From positions 1,240,001 through 1,304,000 of the forward strand of contig JAUIFE010000001.1 in NCBI GenBank assembly GCA_030429565.1: a stretch of DNA of 64,000 bases, read 5' to 3'. A program made the position numbers and the translations under genes. Source of the stretch: Holophagae bacterium. GTDB lineage: Bacteria > Acidobacteriota > Holophagae > Acanthopleuribacterales > Acanthopleuribacteraceae. The notes beneath the pieces were generated by a model. It worked only from the letters and a program-made list of their open reading frames with translations. It ran no database searches and was not told the DNA's origin. Shown in pieces: positions 38,401 to 46,633 of this stretch (positions within the stretch are counted from its first letter, which is position 1; every line of letters begins with the position of its first letter).

Positions 38401-41400
38401 CGAAACCGATATTCACAATCAGGTTTTGGAACTGGACACGAGCGACAATCGCCATATTTCGCGCAACCCATTTCACACGGTCACCCCATACGACATCACC
38501 GTTAACGCCGCGTGGGCCGATGCCGACGGCACCCGCGGCGTCCGCATTTCCGGCGAAGCACGCCGCCATTTGACCCAAACGCCGGCCGCCGAAGGCCCAC
38601 TCGTTATCCACATCACCCACGACAACTGGACGCGCACAGTGTCGGTCCAAACCGACGCAGCAGGTCACTTCGAAACCCTTTTTACACCAAGCCCTGAAGA
38701 AACAGGCCGCTTTTTGATCAGCGCCGCCTATCCCGGTGATCCGTCACCGACGGCCACAACCACCTTCGACCTCGGCGGCGCCGTCTGGCATCACTTGGAT
38801 CAGGTTGTCGCCGTGGCCGGCACCAGCACGCGCACGTTGCTTTCGCTGGAAAACCCAGGCAATGTGCCCATCACCCAGCTCGCTTTAAGCGCCGACACGC
38901 CGCCTGGGATCTCGATTGCGTTTGACGTTTTTGGTGAGACCAACCTACCCGCCGCCACGTCGCTCCCGGTCGCGCTTGTGCTGCACGCAACCGAGGTACC
39001 CGCCAATCCAGAATGGGTCACCCTGCATGTGAGCGGCGACAGCGGCCTGGTCCAAAGTCACTCCCTTGCAGTACCGGCCCGAGGCGATCACCCGGCCCTT
39101 AAGTGCCCAATCCCCCGAATCGAGGCGGCCTACACGCCCGGCCGTCAACGCTTGGTACGCGTGCCGCTCACCTACAACGGCGTCACCGCAAGTGGCCCCA
39201 TTGAACGGCTCTCCACCGGGCTGTCGTGGTTCAACTGGGTCCACGACAACACGCTGCCGTCCATGGCGCCCGGATCTTCGCGCACCCTCAATCTGTTGCT
39301 CAACCCGCCCGCCGACTTGTCGCCCGGACCTTGGTCGGGTTGGCTCACACTTAAAACCGCCGATCAGCTACTGACGATTCCCTATTCTTTTTTCGAAGCC
39401 GGAAACACAACCGCCACGCTTGGCTTTACCCTTGTCGATGAGCTTCATTATTTTAGCCCGCAACAGCCCACCGTCGCAGGCGCCACGGTACATCTTCGCC
39501 ACGCCGATCAAACCCAACCGGTCGCCACAGCCGGCAGCGACGAACTGGGTCGGGTCCAACTGACCGGCATCGAAGCCGGCGATTATTGGGTCGAAGTGTT
39601 CAGTCCCAACCACGACAGTCCACCCATTGCCATAACAGTCGAAGCCGGACGCGACGACCATCGCACGCTTTTTCTCTCGCGCCGCACCGTCCACCGCGAA
39701 CAAGTCGCCCAGGGCACGCCGCCAAACATCCAGTGGATGGTTCAAAACCGCGTCGAAGCCAATCAGAACATGCCTGTTGTGGACATCGAACCGGCCTCAC
39801 TCGACCTTTCGGCATTAAGCGCGGCAGACGACTTAATGACCGTGACCCTCAAGGTCACCAACCATGGCTTGATCGACGCCGAACGCGTGCATCTGGTGCG
39901 CGCCACGCAGGGTCGTTACCTGATCGAAAGCCCGCGCGACGACTTGGGGCCATTGCCGGCCCTCAGCCAAAAAACCATCCCGATACGCATCAGGTTGTCG
40001 GCATCGGCCGGCAATTCAAAGACGGCACCTTGCGATAGCGCGCTTGCCGTCGTCTTCGAATACCGCTGTGGCGACCGCCGCATCAAAAAAGTCCTCGATG
40101 TGCCATTGTTCCACCCCGACTGTAGCCATCTCAGGCCGACGGCACTGCTCGACCACCTACTGACCGGCCTCGATCTACAACCCGCCGATCCCGTTCAAGG
40201 CGCCGATTGTCTGACCTGTGCGCTTCCCTTGCCGGCCTACTTCCCAGCCGCACCACCCGCCGGCCGCCACAACGATCCCACCCGCCAATTGGCCGCCGCC
40301 GCAGGCACGCTGTTCAAAAGCTGCGATCCCCTGCCCAACTACCTCGCCTGCATCACCGCTTGGTTTGACTGCATGCGCGTCGACGACGGCCTCACCCCGG
40401 AAACCGCCTTGGCTTGCGCCGATCTGGGTGCCTGCTTGGCCACGCGCGGCAAACAAACGCCGGCGCCACTGGGCGAAACAGCGTGGGGTTGTGCCCAACG
40501 TTACCTGGCCTTGACGGAATCGCCGGCCTTCCAAGGGTTGCTAAGCGCCGACCATCCCCTCACCGCGCCAACCGCCGCCTTGCAACAACGGTTGAGCTGG
40601 GTGGCGGCGTGGCTGGAACCCTGGCGCACCTTTGCCGGTGACACCGCCTTGCTAAACGCTCAAAGCGGCAGTGCTTTTCTCGATTTCATGATGACTTGGT
40701 CGCGGCTAACCGCACCCAACAGCGAAGACGGTCGCTTGTTCTCCGCGGCCGAACAAGCGGTATTGGAAAACACAAGGCCGCCGGAAGGCCTGCAGGCTGC
40801 CGATGTAACCGCTTTAATCCAGCGTTGGCAACACACGCAGGTTTCCTACATCGCCGGCATTTACAGCAGCCAAGATGCACCGCCAGGTTGGGATCCCGAC
40901 TTTATCGCACGCGACATGGCTGCAAGTGTCGCCACCCTTGCCCAGCAAGCGCAAAACGACGCCGTTAGCGCGGGATTTGTCAATCCGCTCGCCGCTCTCG
41001 AGGCAGCCGTGACCGACCTCGCCGTCATCGTCGACCATCTCAACGACCCAACCACGACCGGCCCATTGCTCGCCACCGCGCTGCACCTGGACCGCACCGT
41101 CACCACCGGCTCAATGCCGGTTACCGTCGGCTTGACCCTCAACCACCATGGCAACGAAACCCTAGAAGACGTGAACCTTGCTTGGACCCTAACCGACGCA
41201 TCCGGTGACCCCGTCGATGCCCAGTTCGCGACAGTGCGCACCAACAGCGACGGTTTTGCCGAAGGCGGTCACCTTAGCGGCGGCGGATCGGCTCTGATCC
41301 AACGCACCTTGGCCTTCAACGCCGCCGACGATCTGACCAACCCGATCACAGTGCATTTCAGCGGTGCACTTCAGTTCCGAAGCCAAGGCACGCTGCAAAG

Positions 41401-44400
41401 CATGGACCTTCCCGAACAGGTTTTGGTTGTCTTGCCGCGACCCTCTCTCCAGCTCGAAACTTTTGCGCCGGTCACAGTGCCGGGCGCCAAGCCGACCGGC
41501 GAACCCGGCCCGGTGTCCGGCTGGGCCGCCGTGCTCACCAACACCGGCAACCGCCGACTTTACGGTGCACAAATTCAAATGACCGAGCCGGCTTTGACCC
41601 AGAACAGCAACGACACACCACAACCCTTCCAACTGCTCACGACCCAAATCAATCACTTAGCCGGCGAAGCGGACCTAGGCGTTAACCTGGGCGATCTGGA
41701 ACCGGGCACACGCGGCCTCGCCCTCTGGCACCTGCGCACCGAACACGACAGCCACGTCAGTGCAAGTCGACTGACCGTAAGGGTGCATGACGCCGTCGCA
41801 GGCAATACCCCGATCCACGTCAAACGCAGCGTCCGTCGTGCCACGGTGCACGTTTTTGAAGCCGACGGCGATTTCGACGACGGCCGCCCCGATTTCCTGG
41901 TTGACGCCATCGCCGACCCGCAAAATCTTGGCGATCATGTGTTCCTCAGCGACGGCTCAGTCGCCCCCGTCACTCATGCCGCGAGCGCCGCCATTACCGG
42001 AACACTCAGCCCAGACAATCGTGAGGTAACCCTGACCCTGCCGACCCATTCAGGCTGGCAACTGGCGCGCGTCAGCGATCCGGCGCAGGGCACCCGCTAT
42101 CTACAGTCGGCCCAAAAGCCACAGGGCGAGCAGCTACGCATCGGTCACGATTTGTGGCAAAGGCAACGCCGGTACCTACAACCGGACCAGCCTCCGCTGG
42201 AACAACCGGAACTCAACGCCTTGCTGTTCAACGGCGCCGGCGCCTATACGCTGCACTACGGCGATCAAAGCGATCGGGGCCCGGGCGAAACCCACTTCGA
42301 ACCGGTGCTCGGCGATCCTCTCGACGCGCCACGCGACAGCGCCACCGTTACCTTTTCCTTTCCCATCGCGGCGGACACCTTCACCACGGCGGACTTACAA
42401 CTGACCCGCAACGACCTAGCGATCCCCCTGCCGACGCTGAGCATCAGCGCTGTCTCAGCAACCCGTTTTGTGGTTTCGGGATTAACACCGGCCGTCAGCC
42501 AAGACGGCGTTTATCGTTTGGTACTGGATCTTAGCGGCATCGCCGACCCGTTTGGCAATGTCGGCTCAGGCAACGCCACCCTCGGCTGGGTCCAAGCCGC
42601 CGAGGCGCCGGCGGTGGTGGCACTGGTCGGCCCCAAACAAACCTGGCGCAACAACCCGCTCGAACAAGTGGATGTGCTGTTTAACCGCCCTATCCAAACC
42701 AACACCTTTTCCTTAGACGACCTCACCTTGACCCGCAACCAAACCCCCATCAACCTAACCGACCCGGTCACGGTTTTCGCCGCCGCCGAAAACCGCATGC
42801 AAATTCGCGGACTCGATCATGTCACCGCCGTCGAAGGTACCTACCAACTCAGCGTGCAAACGAACGGGGTACTCGGCACCAATGATGTAGCCGGATTGGG
42901 CACACCCACGCTGACTTGGCATCTGGATCAAACCGCGCCGGCGGTGGCCATCGAACCCCAAGTCGGCAGCCGAGACGAAGAACCCTTTCAGGGTCAGTTC
43001 TTGATTCGGCTCAGCGAACCGCTCCCGCCAGGCGCTGTCGATTTGTCCATGCTGACACTAACGCGGGACAACGGTCCCAATCTACTCGGCCCACACACAC
43101 CTTTGCATCAAGAGGGCGACCATTACCGCCTGCTCAATTTGTTTGCGATCGTTGACGATCCTCAAGCGATTTACACGCTGACCTTCGACGAAACCCGCCT
43201 CTACGACCGCGCCGGCAATCGCGGCACGAGAATGCTGCAAGATTCCTGGTCGTTACAGCGACCACCGGCTAACGATCCCGGCTCGCTCACCTTCACCCCC
43301 AACAGCGGTTATCCCTACGACAGCATCACCAATCAAACCGAGTTGGTTTTGCGCATCGGCCCCGCTACAGCCGTAGAACGCCTGCACCTCTACGACTTAA
43401 CCAGCAACCGCTACCTTGGCGAAGCAAGCAGTTCCGGGCAAATCAAAATAAAAACGGTTTACCTTCCCGAAGCGGGGCCCCACCAAATCCGCGCTGTGGC
43501 CTATCGCGGCAATGATCGCAATCAACGCGATTACATCATCACCATCGACCAAACACCACCGGCCTTGATCTCGGTGACACCTACGCCAAACCAACCGGAG
43601 GTGCCGCCGTCGACGATTACCTGGCGTTTCCAAGAAGATCTCGCCACCGTCATCACCGCCGACCTGTTGCAACTGTTCCGCGACGGCACCGCCCTGTCCC
43701 TGCCAGGCGGTTTGGTCATCAGTCAACCCGACCCGAGAACGGTTCAAGTAAGCGGCTTAGCCGCTGTAGGAAGCGAGGCCGGTCGTTACCAGATCCGCTT
43801 CAACCTCGCCAATGTCGCCGACGTCGCCGGGAACCCGGCGACCGGCTTCCACGATTCTCATTGGACACAAGCCAACCGTGCGCCGCAAATCGCATCCTTA
43901 CCCGACCAAACCATCGAAGCGGGCCAAACCTTGACCTTGACGGCAACGGCAAGTGATCCAGACCAACATGAGATTCGGTTCAGCCTGGCGGAGGGCGCAC
44001 CCGAAGGCGCAACGATGAGCGCGGCCGGCACCTTCACCTGGCAACCACGTGCCCAGACGACGCCGGGCCGTTACAGCGTGATGGTGCGTGCCACCGATAA
44101 CGGCAGCCCGCCGCTGAGCGACCAAACCGGCTTTACCATTAACTTGGTGTCACCCACCCTGGTCCGGCTCACCCTTCAGCGCGAACCGATCCAAGGCGGG
44201 CGCGTTAGCGGCGACGGCGCGTTTCCCGTCGGCGCCTTGGCCGTCATCCAAGCCGTGCCCTATCCGTTTTACCGGTTTATTCGTTGGCGCGGCGACGGCA
44301 TCAGCAACGACGCTTCGGCATCGACGTCGGTCGTCATGAGTGAAGCGCGGTCAGTTACCGCCGAGTTCGCAAGTACAGCCGTCGCCTTGCATTTCCCCGA

Positions 44401-44923
44401 TCCCCAACTAGCCGCCACCCTGCTCCGTCAATTTGATCGCGACCAAAGTGGTTACCTGGACAGCGAGGAAGCTTCGCTGGTCACCCTAATAGACATCAGC
44501 AGTTTGGGCATCCACGACCTCAGCGGTCTGGAAGCCTTCACCAACTTGCAGTCACTGCATGCGGCACACAACTTTTTAAGCGAACTCCCGGCGGATTTGC
44601 CGCCAAATTTGGACGACGTCGACCTGGCCTACAACCGCCTCAGTGACATCTCAGTGCTGACCGCTCACCCGCAATTGGGCGACCACCGCCAACACCGTCT
44701 GGCGCTGGACCACAACCTGCTCAACGCGGATGCCTGTCCTTCGCTTCTTTTCCTCAGCACGCGTTTCAACGAGTCGGGGGCACTGCTGATCCTAAACCCC
44801 ATGGGCAACCTGACCACGATTGTGAGCAGTTGGTCAGGCAGGCCGGCGGAGACATCCGTCCTAAACTTGGTGGAAGCCGTGAACACCGAAACGCCCTTCA
44901 CCTACCTGCTGAGCTGCCCTTAA
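29405..44923 (+). CDS. Giant exported multi-domain surface protein, 5172 aa
   Basis: One uninterrupted frame with a signal peptide (1-23, ending TAQ). About ten PPC-like modules, each opening with an acidic D/N-rich phrase such as EIEPNN, lie between residues 30 and 2245, alternating with Ig-like units and Ca-binding DGNGDG turns. Three C-type-lectin-like segments lie near 1060-1175, 1240-1350 and 1700-1820 (W-x-W-x-DG or DWIDG, then NW). CARDB-type domains follow near 2250-2370, 2375-2490 and 2900-3025, with three or four Calx-beta domains between (2495-2895). Then come a carboxypeptidase-regulatory-like unit (3340-3430), a Cys-rich helical region (about 3575-3890), Big_5-like domains (4290-4825), a putative Ig domain (4825-4920), an InlB-B-like repeat, an EF-hand (DRDQSGYLDSEE, about 5010) and LRRs to the end. 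No anchor, peptidase or sortase motif was seen. Likely a cell-surface or released adhesin/matrix protein; function inferred from domains only. Confidence 0.9.
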   Translation: MPQPKRFFGFMVLTFFSTILLTAQERVVTEIEPNNTTATATLPTPPGDEGRGFRKVILLGRLENGDDLDVMQINLTAGETLSLYLEGADQQDPPSLVLRDPQGSVIQRLTNDVANRNLTLPGYLVPTTGAYYLQVDSNGETLDAALYYRLRVFAASQPTLEQDGDGANDTLVTAEPLSFETFPGRNQTQVAGQVLSTVIRGGPADQDYFTLGRLTAGQQVAVIAHQPQRTPFLPQLSLVDEADGVLVTNRGSLNYEIPATGTYAVRVTSVDYVGNYGFFPDQAYHLKVALSDHTVFQVLDVQNLPAADSETDKLIGGFTVVFTQPAREPFAAGAAVLTDAVDGVFDNGDDIHIPISVSTQTTHAVTFSIDDGPLYQGRYRLTLNQGVLSASGDPFDGDQDGAAGGVYHHPFEIRLPIGFQLEDRDNESYLTATPFDFVADPGELPFFRLNQPILGSIDPNGDRDMYRFFARQDETYDIRVDGQGLGRWRLLLWRVSDGELVSDRTSFPPFTSLNMTIGGLESDGYFLEISNLSHGVPGNYVVSAVKTADLPLEVSPPPFTLDGGERSARVVGFIDAPLFDEADRDSYSLGGLSPGDVVEVDLTRFNDTAWRARLSLDGYNLGTVATTLNDTLRFTIIEGGSYTLNVTGAELHDFGDQARYQIDMVVRDEIPPQVVSHSLPTMDKPGLQPLEQFEVAFSERTRRSANHPDAIPTLVEAGPDGFFDSADDVAYNLWVGSNLSAFPKYEIQNGPLSTGHYRLRLAPGREDDVGFLLDGNGDGVGGDAFYHEFRLLLPDGFILEDGYNGNPDVATALSLVEDPVGSGHFRLAAPGMGQFHGDFDYWQLPLQAGDRLNLYADTFAGYMDVFGGFGPPLELVLRPAESQTSRIADLQTTAGNSVVLSDYVAPSDGTYLIRLQRSQGGWANYQLHAQVLRGPEHNIESDYRDANDSLAGAEPVVYVTENGGKQAVAYGTITPHHGLVGDLDHWDLGTFLAGDPLTLSIERPSNGRLAATIRVFDSQGQAVADADGRPDDDHFEAILPADGRYIAQIGQHYWAFQGRRYQLTTATGFEAAVAEADVRGATLATIDSLEEQTFLWYYLARTIDIGLGLNDGNQDGQWTWQDGTPLDLDCWAENSPAPQGTSVSVLDHRRGQWVDREDDPHHYVLESADSDPQALAAPGAFAQYILHIRPGDQQPPQVVALPDLPPSGADTRAPSDFLTVQFSESLDPASLPSAPDWVLVGNTTFYVSPEEMTRPQAAAWAQERGLVLATIADAEQDLAVFRLLGYERLWLGLQDSDGDRVYTWDGDDSPYRNWENNPAPYPYVTLHPFSGKWIAEPETQTARALVAFETGTHPDADGDGLIDAVDLFPADAGNAWSLTAAGADEVFDSNDDRNYPLLLVDRNAVVDEITLKVADHSLPEGRYRLTLSGQIHDTGGNGLDGNGDGQGGDDFHHFFNVRYRVAPYTSAGERNHNVAAAVPLTLTPSNADGRLLLTEAHGFGAVFAGDRDYFSFEGRAGDRIALTAEPRFDSDWHGLSVLLFNDDLSYRFGNTATANGVAAQISNHLLDRDGTYYFAVGYANGNTHYQAHLEIARNLQLETDAGDNNHPTQAESLMFTPQAGGQAAELTGSLARQDIDYFLIGALPVGQALTITPTLLPEATLAPRFLLLDPNLQTVAESSGSVMHWQVTEEGPYYLVVDNQPYRVRNGRRYHISDDLTYDALVNDADLEPAVIVDREEFEDVVQWVLGNAVRSVGYLDLDLDGDFDWIDGHPDPGDFLNWAQGEPHRGNAVARIDGNHGWWGTRRASSQQRWLIKDNDPAERDLVAPGPYGQYLFRVEMFDNAPPFLRQTEGLPDQNGVARFSFTTFSLQFSEPISLDSLRMSHQTPAEFDLRRAGDDGLFDTTDDITLQLQFSSSQDQRTFDLRILDGPPQAGFYRFTIPAGLTDLAGNPFDGNHDGLGGDPLFRHFHINVPENVVFERFDNHEPQNGATLVLREDPAGSGFFQTEQDGYGVLEPLDDLDFWRFEGRAGAQVAVWVVPQQPGLQVNLDLHDPAGNPIGAATDGAANLDGENRSAYLSFAELPSDGTYRILIQEGSLAPGETDYRLRLEMGVGVQLESDVRDANRHAANADHLVFTPSNGADYARFAGKIAPALNNVRDRDTFDLSERNPGTTILLAQQPMTHSTLQPQITLVNRLEEPLGIRQGPRTGYLRLDVTETNDYAAAIAGVNGDGRQAHYLLDTLILPTQSLDFADLAAVDVHHPEQAQAGANVQLTWRVGNYGAGPTAVTQRLDRVVLSMDDQLGNSDDRVLTEVVRNTTLAAGSFDTVTVNPALPADLTGAWWVFVLADADNHVPELIFETNNADHGAAPLLIHADNTGPQLRVSSLSVDPSLTPNSQVTLRWTLANLGQTDAPASYDRLWLSQDNLLGDDLLLGRFRAKPLAAASDVIRTVPFKVPTTLGISGSLYLILESDSDHQITESDESDNITITAVDVPERIFLEVNDTQLNEGQSTLAHITRSGALDTALNLNLGGQPDGEIEVPASLSLASGVVQQSFTVTARADGIPEPNETVQLHIGNGTLAAVADLLIRDHDRNSLQMTLGTSSLLEGQTTTITLRRLGDTTERVTVYLAATPAVRLNLAKQTHFEIGAAETSLNIQFVDDDLVDAGRETITIVARAEGYHAAQQNLTLVDNDTPTLALQPAGETLFENAAQPLSLRVQRATPAGAPLHIKLSAEPAGLVDLPESITIPADQSAVQFTLFPRDNDLVDGTRSATITAVAVATRTGLALAETAVSQTITLLDDESRLRWDLEQIALPSGAETVATLTRGGDPRAALEVVLSAAPAAAVLLPERVLFQPGANQTTFPVATRQSEQVGDLAVVLSAAAPGFESSSSTLTVTDRARPNLYVETILLPAELPAGEPFTVTYRVRNRGTAPARVDSRDGAIAAWSDRILFARDRAPGNDILAAEPSSGRVLAPGEALTRARLVTAPNEIGTFWIRIETDIHNQVLELDTSDNRHISRNPFHTVTPYDITVNAAWADADGTRGVRISGEARRHLTQTPAAEGPLVIHITHDNWTRTVSVQTDAAGHFETLFTPSPEETGRFLISAAYPGDPSPTATTTFDLGGAVWHHLDQVVAVAGTSTRTLLSLENPGNVPITQLALSADTPPGISIAFDVFGETNLPAATSLPVALVLHATEVPANPEWVTLHVSGDSGLVQSHSLAVPARGDHPALKCPIPRIEAAYTPGRQRLVRVPLTYNGVTASGPIERLSTGLSWFNWVHDNTLPSMAPGSSRTLNLLLNPPADLSPGPWSGWLTLKTADQLLTIPYSFFEAGNTTATLGFTLVDELHYFSPQQPTVAGATVHLRHADQTQPVATAGSDELGRVQLTGIEAGDYWVEVFSPNHDSPPIAITVEAGRDDHRTLFLSRRTVHREQVAQGTPPNIQWMVQNRVEANQNMPVVDIEPASLDLSALSAADDLMTVTLKVTNHGLIDAERVHLVRATQGRYLIESPRDDLGPLPALSQKTIPIRIRLSASAGNSKTAPCDSALAVVFEYRCGDRRIKKVLDVPLFHPDCSHLRPTALLDHLLTGLDLQPADPVQGADCLTCALPLPAYFPAAPPAGRHNDPTRQLAAAAGTLFKSCDPLPNYLACITAWFDCMRVDDGLTPETALACADLGACLATRGKQTPAPLGETAWGCAQRYLALTESPAFQGLLSADHPLTAPTAALQQRLSWVAAWLEPWRTFAGDTALLNAQSGSAFLDFMMTWSRLTAPNSEDGRLFSAAEQAVLENTRPPEGLQAADVTALIQRWQHTQVSYIAGIYSSQDAPPGWDPDFIARDMAASVATLAQQAQNDAVSAGFVNPLAALEAAVTDLAVIVDHLNDPTTTGPLLATALHLDRTVTTGSMPVTVGLTLNHHGNETLEDVNLAWTLTDASGDPVDAQFATVRTNSDGFAEGGHLSGGGSALIQRTLAFNAADDLTNPITVHFSGALQFRSQGTLQSMDLPEQVLVVLPRPSLQLETFAPVTVPGAKPTGEPGPVSGWAAVLTNTGNRRLYGAQIQMTEPALTQNSNDTPQPFQLLTTQINHLAGEADLGVNLGDLEPGTRGLALWHLRTEHDSHVSASRLTVRVHDAVAGNTPIHVKRSVRRATVHVFEADGDFDDGRPDFLVDAIADPQNLGDHVFLSDGSVAPVTHAASAAITGTLSPDNREVTLTLPTHSGWQLARVSDPAQGTRYLQSAQKPQGEQLRIGHDLWQRQRRYLQPDQPPLEQPELNALLFNGAGAYTLHYGDQSDRGPGETHFEPVLGDPLDAPRDSATVTFSFPIAADTFTTADLQLTRNDLAIPLPTLSISAVSATRFVVSGLTPAVSQDGVYRLVLDLSGIADPFGNVGSGNATLGWVQAAEAPAVVALVGPKQTWRNNPLEQVDVLFNRPIQTNTFSLDDLTLTRNQTPINLTDPVTVFAAAENRMQIRGLDHVTAVEGTYQLSVQTNGVLGTNDVAGLGTPTLTWHLDQTAPAVAIEPQVGSRDEEPFQGQFLIRLSEPLPPGAVDLSMLTLTRDNGPNLLGPHTPLHQEGDHYRLLNLFAIVDDPQAIYTLTFDETRLYDRAGNRGTRMLQDSWSLQRPPANDPGSLTFTPNSGYPYDSITNQTELVLRIGPATAVERLHLYDLTSNRYLGEASSSGQIKIKTVYLPEAGPHQIRAVAYRGNDRNQRDYIITIDQTPPALISVTPTPNQPEVPPSTITWRFQEDLATVITADLLQLFRDGTALSLPGGLVISQPDPRTVQVSGLAAVGSEAGRYQIRFNLANVADVAGNPATGFHDSHWTQANRAPQIASLPDQTIEAGQTLTLTATASDPDQHEIRFSLAEGAPEGATMSAAGTFTWQPRAQTTPGRYSVMVRATDNGSPPLSDQTGFTINLVSPTLVRLTLQREPIQGGRVSGDGAFPVGALAVIQAVPYPFYRFIRWRGDGISNDASASTSVVMSEARSVTAEFASTAVALHFPDPQLAATLLRQFDRDQSGYLDSEEASLVTLIDISSLGIHDLSGLEAFTNLQSLHAAHNFLSELPADLPPNLDDVDLAYNRLSDISVLTAHPQLGDHRQHRLALDHNLLNADACPSLLFLSTRFNESGALLILNPMGNLTTIVSSWSGRPAETSVLNLVEAVNTETPFTYLLSCP

Positions 44924-45187
44924 GCACAACGGGGGCCCTTTTCACCCATACGTCTTATTCTCAGGCGCTTTAAACCAGCACTTTAGCCAATTTCACTAAC
45001 CGAAACCGCGCCCATCTGGTAAAAGGATAAGACCTGCCCCAAAGCGTTGACATTTTCTAACCATGGCGAACTTTGCCTAACGCTTCCCCAGCGAACCTCA
45101 AACATAAACCACTGTATAACAGAACTTTATGTTTCGGCCCGGGTTTTGCAGTTCACCAAGCACCACGTTTTTTAAGTGAGGCAAACA

Positions 45188-46561
45188 ATGAAAATTCTCA
45201 TCTCCATCTTTACGCTTATGCTTTCTTGCCTTGTTTTGGCTTTCGATGAGCCGGTTCAACTCGTTTATCCTTGGGTTTCCTACAACCAGCAATTTTCCTC
45301 AACGCTATTCGTCACCAACCACGCCGATAGCGAAGCCGCGCTGGAGCTTATCGCCACCCGAACCGACGGCACCCAATTCACCGCCACCGAAGTGCTGAAA
45401 CCCCACGGGTTCCTCAAAAAAACGGTTGAGCGGATCTTCCCCGACCTGGACGAAGGAAGCGGCTTCTCAGTGCAACTCAAAAGCGCGAATACCCGCTTGA
45501 CCGGCCGTTGGCTGACCTTTAACCGCCAAATCGGCTCATCCGGTTCACCTTCGCTGGGGCTGGCTGTTCCACCTGGCGCTCAAAACCACCCGTCGGTGGG
45601 TCAAGAACTCACGCTCGACGCGGTCGGCGGCCGAGGCAACTTTACCTCCGCTTTGGTTTTCCTTAATTTGGGCGTCAAAGAAACCACGGTGACGCTGACC
45701 TTCGCCGACAGCAAGGGCAACTTCCTGGAAACCTTTGCGCCGATTGAAGTGGACCTCGACCCCTTTGTTCCGGTTGCCAAACCCGTTGCGGAGTTGGTCG
45801 GTGACATCAGTGACCTGTCGGTTCACGCGGTTTCTTCGGGCCAGCCGGTGACCACCGTGCACTTCATGTTTAACGAAGCCGGAGAACCGGCCATGGCCTC
45901 CGGCACCAACATTTATCCCGAATCAAGAGAACCGGCTCAGCTTTCTCAAAAATTCGATTTCAGCGAAGGTGATCAACACTTTTCACACGATTTTTCGGAT
46001 TACCCAGCTAACAATTCCGAAATCTTTGCCTTCACCGGTGGTGTCAGCCCACTCCCCGCCCCTTTTTCAGGAACGGGTTACCAACTTTCAGCCAGAAACG
46101 CTTCCGACGATGTGTTTATGTACTTGACGCGCCGCATCAACGGGCTGGCCCCAAACACGCGCTATGAAGTGGGCATTGAAGCCACCTTCCTCAGCAATGC
46201 CGGCACGGATTGCATCGGTATCGGCGGCGCCCCTGGCGAGTCTGTCTTTGTTAAGTTCGGCGCCTCCCAGGTGGAACCGGCCGGCATTGTCGGTGAAGAC
46301 GGTTATGTGGTTTTTACTTTGGACAAGGGCAACCAGGGTCAGGAAGGCCGCGACCTCAAGCTGGTTGGTAACATCGCCACCGACGTCGATTGCGACGGGT
46401 CAAGCTTCCAGAAAAAAACCCTCCAAAAGGACACGCTTTCCGCGACGTCTGATCAGTGGGGCAATATCTGGATCACGCTCGGCACCGATTCAGGCTTTGA
46501 GGGAACCACCGAACTCTATTTCGAAGACATTCAAATCGATCTAAAACCTGCGGCACCGTAA
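45188..46561 (+). CDS. Exported two-part protein of unknown function (457 aa)
   Basis: ATG 45188 has GAGG upstream and is preferred to ATG 45176. Residues 1-18 are a signal peptide. Residues about 24-130 and 140-245 are two similar beta-rich units (each with TLFVTN or LVFLNLG followed by V-T-L), possibly Ig-like. Residues about 260-457 form one further domain with FSEGDQHFSHDFSDYP, NASDDVFMYLTR, a GLAPNTRYEV fibronectin-like phrase and GIGGAPGESVFVK; I recognise this as a recurrent but unnamed domain of secreted bacterial proteins. It lies 264 bases after the giant gene on the same strand; joint expression is possible. Confidence 0.8.
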   Translation: MKILISIFTLMLSCLVLAFDEPVQLVYPWVSYNQQFSSTLFVTNHADSEAALELIATRTDGTQFTATEVLKPHGFLKKTVERIFPDLDEGSGFSVQLKSANTRLTGRWLTFNRQIGSSGSPSLGLAVPPGAQNHPSVGQELTLDAVGGRGNFTSALVFLNLGVKETTVTLTFADSKGNFLETFAPIEVDLDPFVPVAKPVAELVGDISDLSVHAVSSGQPVTTVHFMFNEAGEPAMASGTNIYPESREPAQLSQKFDFSEGDQHFSHDFSDYPANNSEIFAFTGGVSPLPAPFSGTGYQLSARNASDDVFMYLTRRINGLAPNTRYEVGIEATFLSNAGTDCIGIGGAPGESVFVKFGASQVEPAGIVGEDGYVVFTLDKGNQGQEGRDLKLVGNIATDVDCDGSSFQKKTLQKDTLSATSDQWGNIWITLGTDSGFEGTTELYFEDIQIDLKPAAP

Positions 46562-46582
46562 CCGACGCCGTCGATAGAAAAA

Positions 46583-46626
46583 GAAACGCGTCTCGCCGCC
46601 TTAATCAAGGCGACGAGGCGCGTTTC
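46583..46626 (-). terminator. Long hairpin terminator between convergent genes
   Basis: The arms from GAAACGCG (46583) to CGCGTTTC (46626) form a stem of about 20 pairs with a few mismatches and a four-base loop. On the minus strand it is followed by TTTTTCT, fitting termination of the kinase gene (ends 46634); it may act for the plus-strand gene ending at 46561 as well. Confidence 0.85.
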
Positions 46627-46633
46627 ACGTTTA

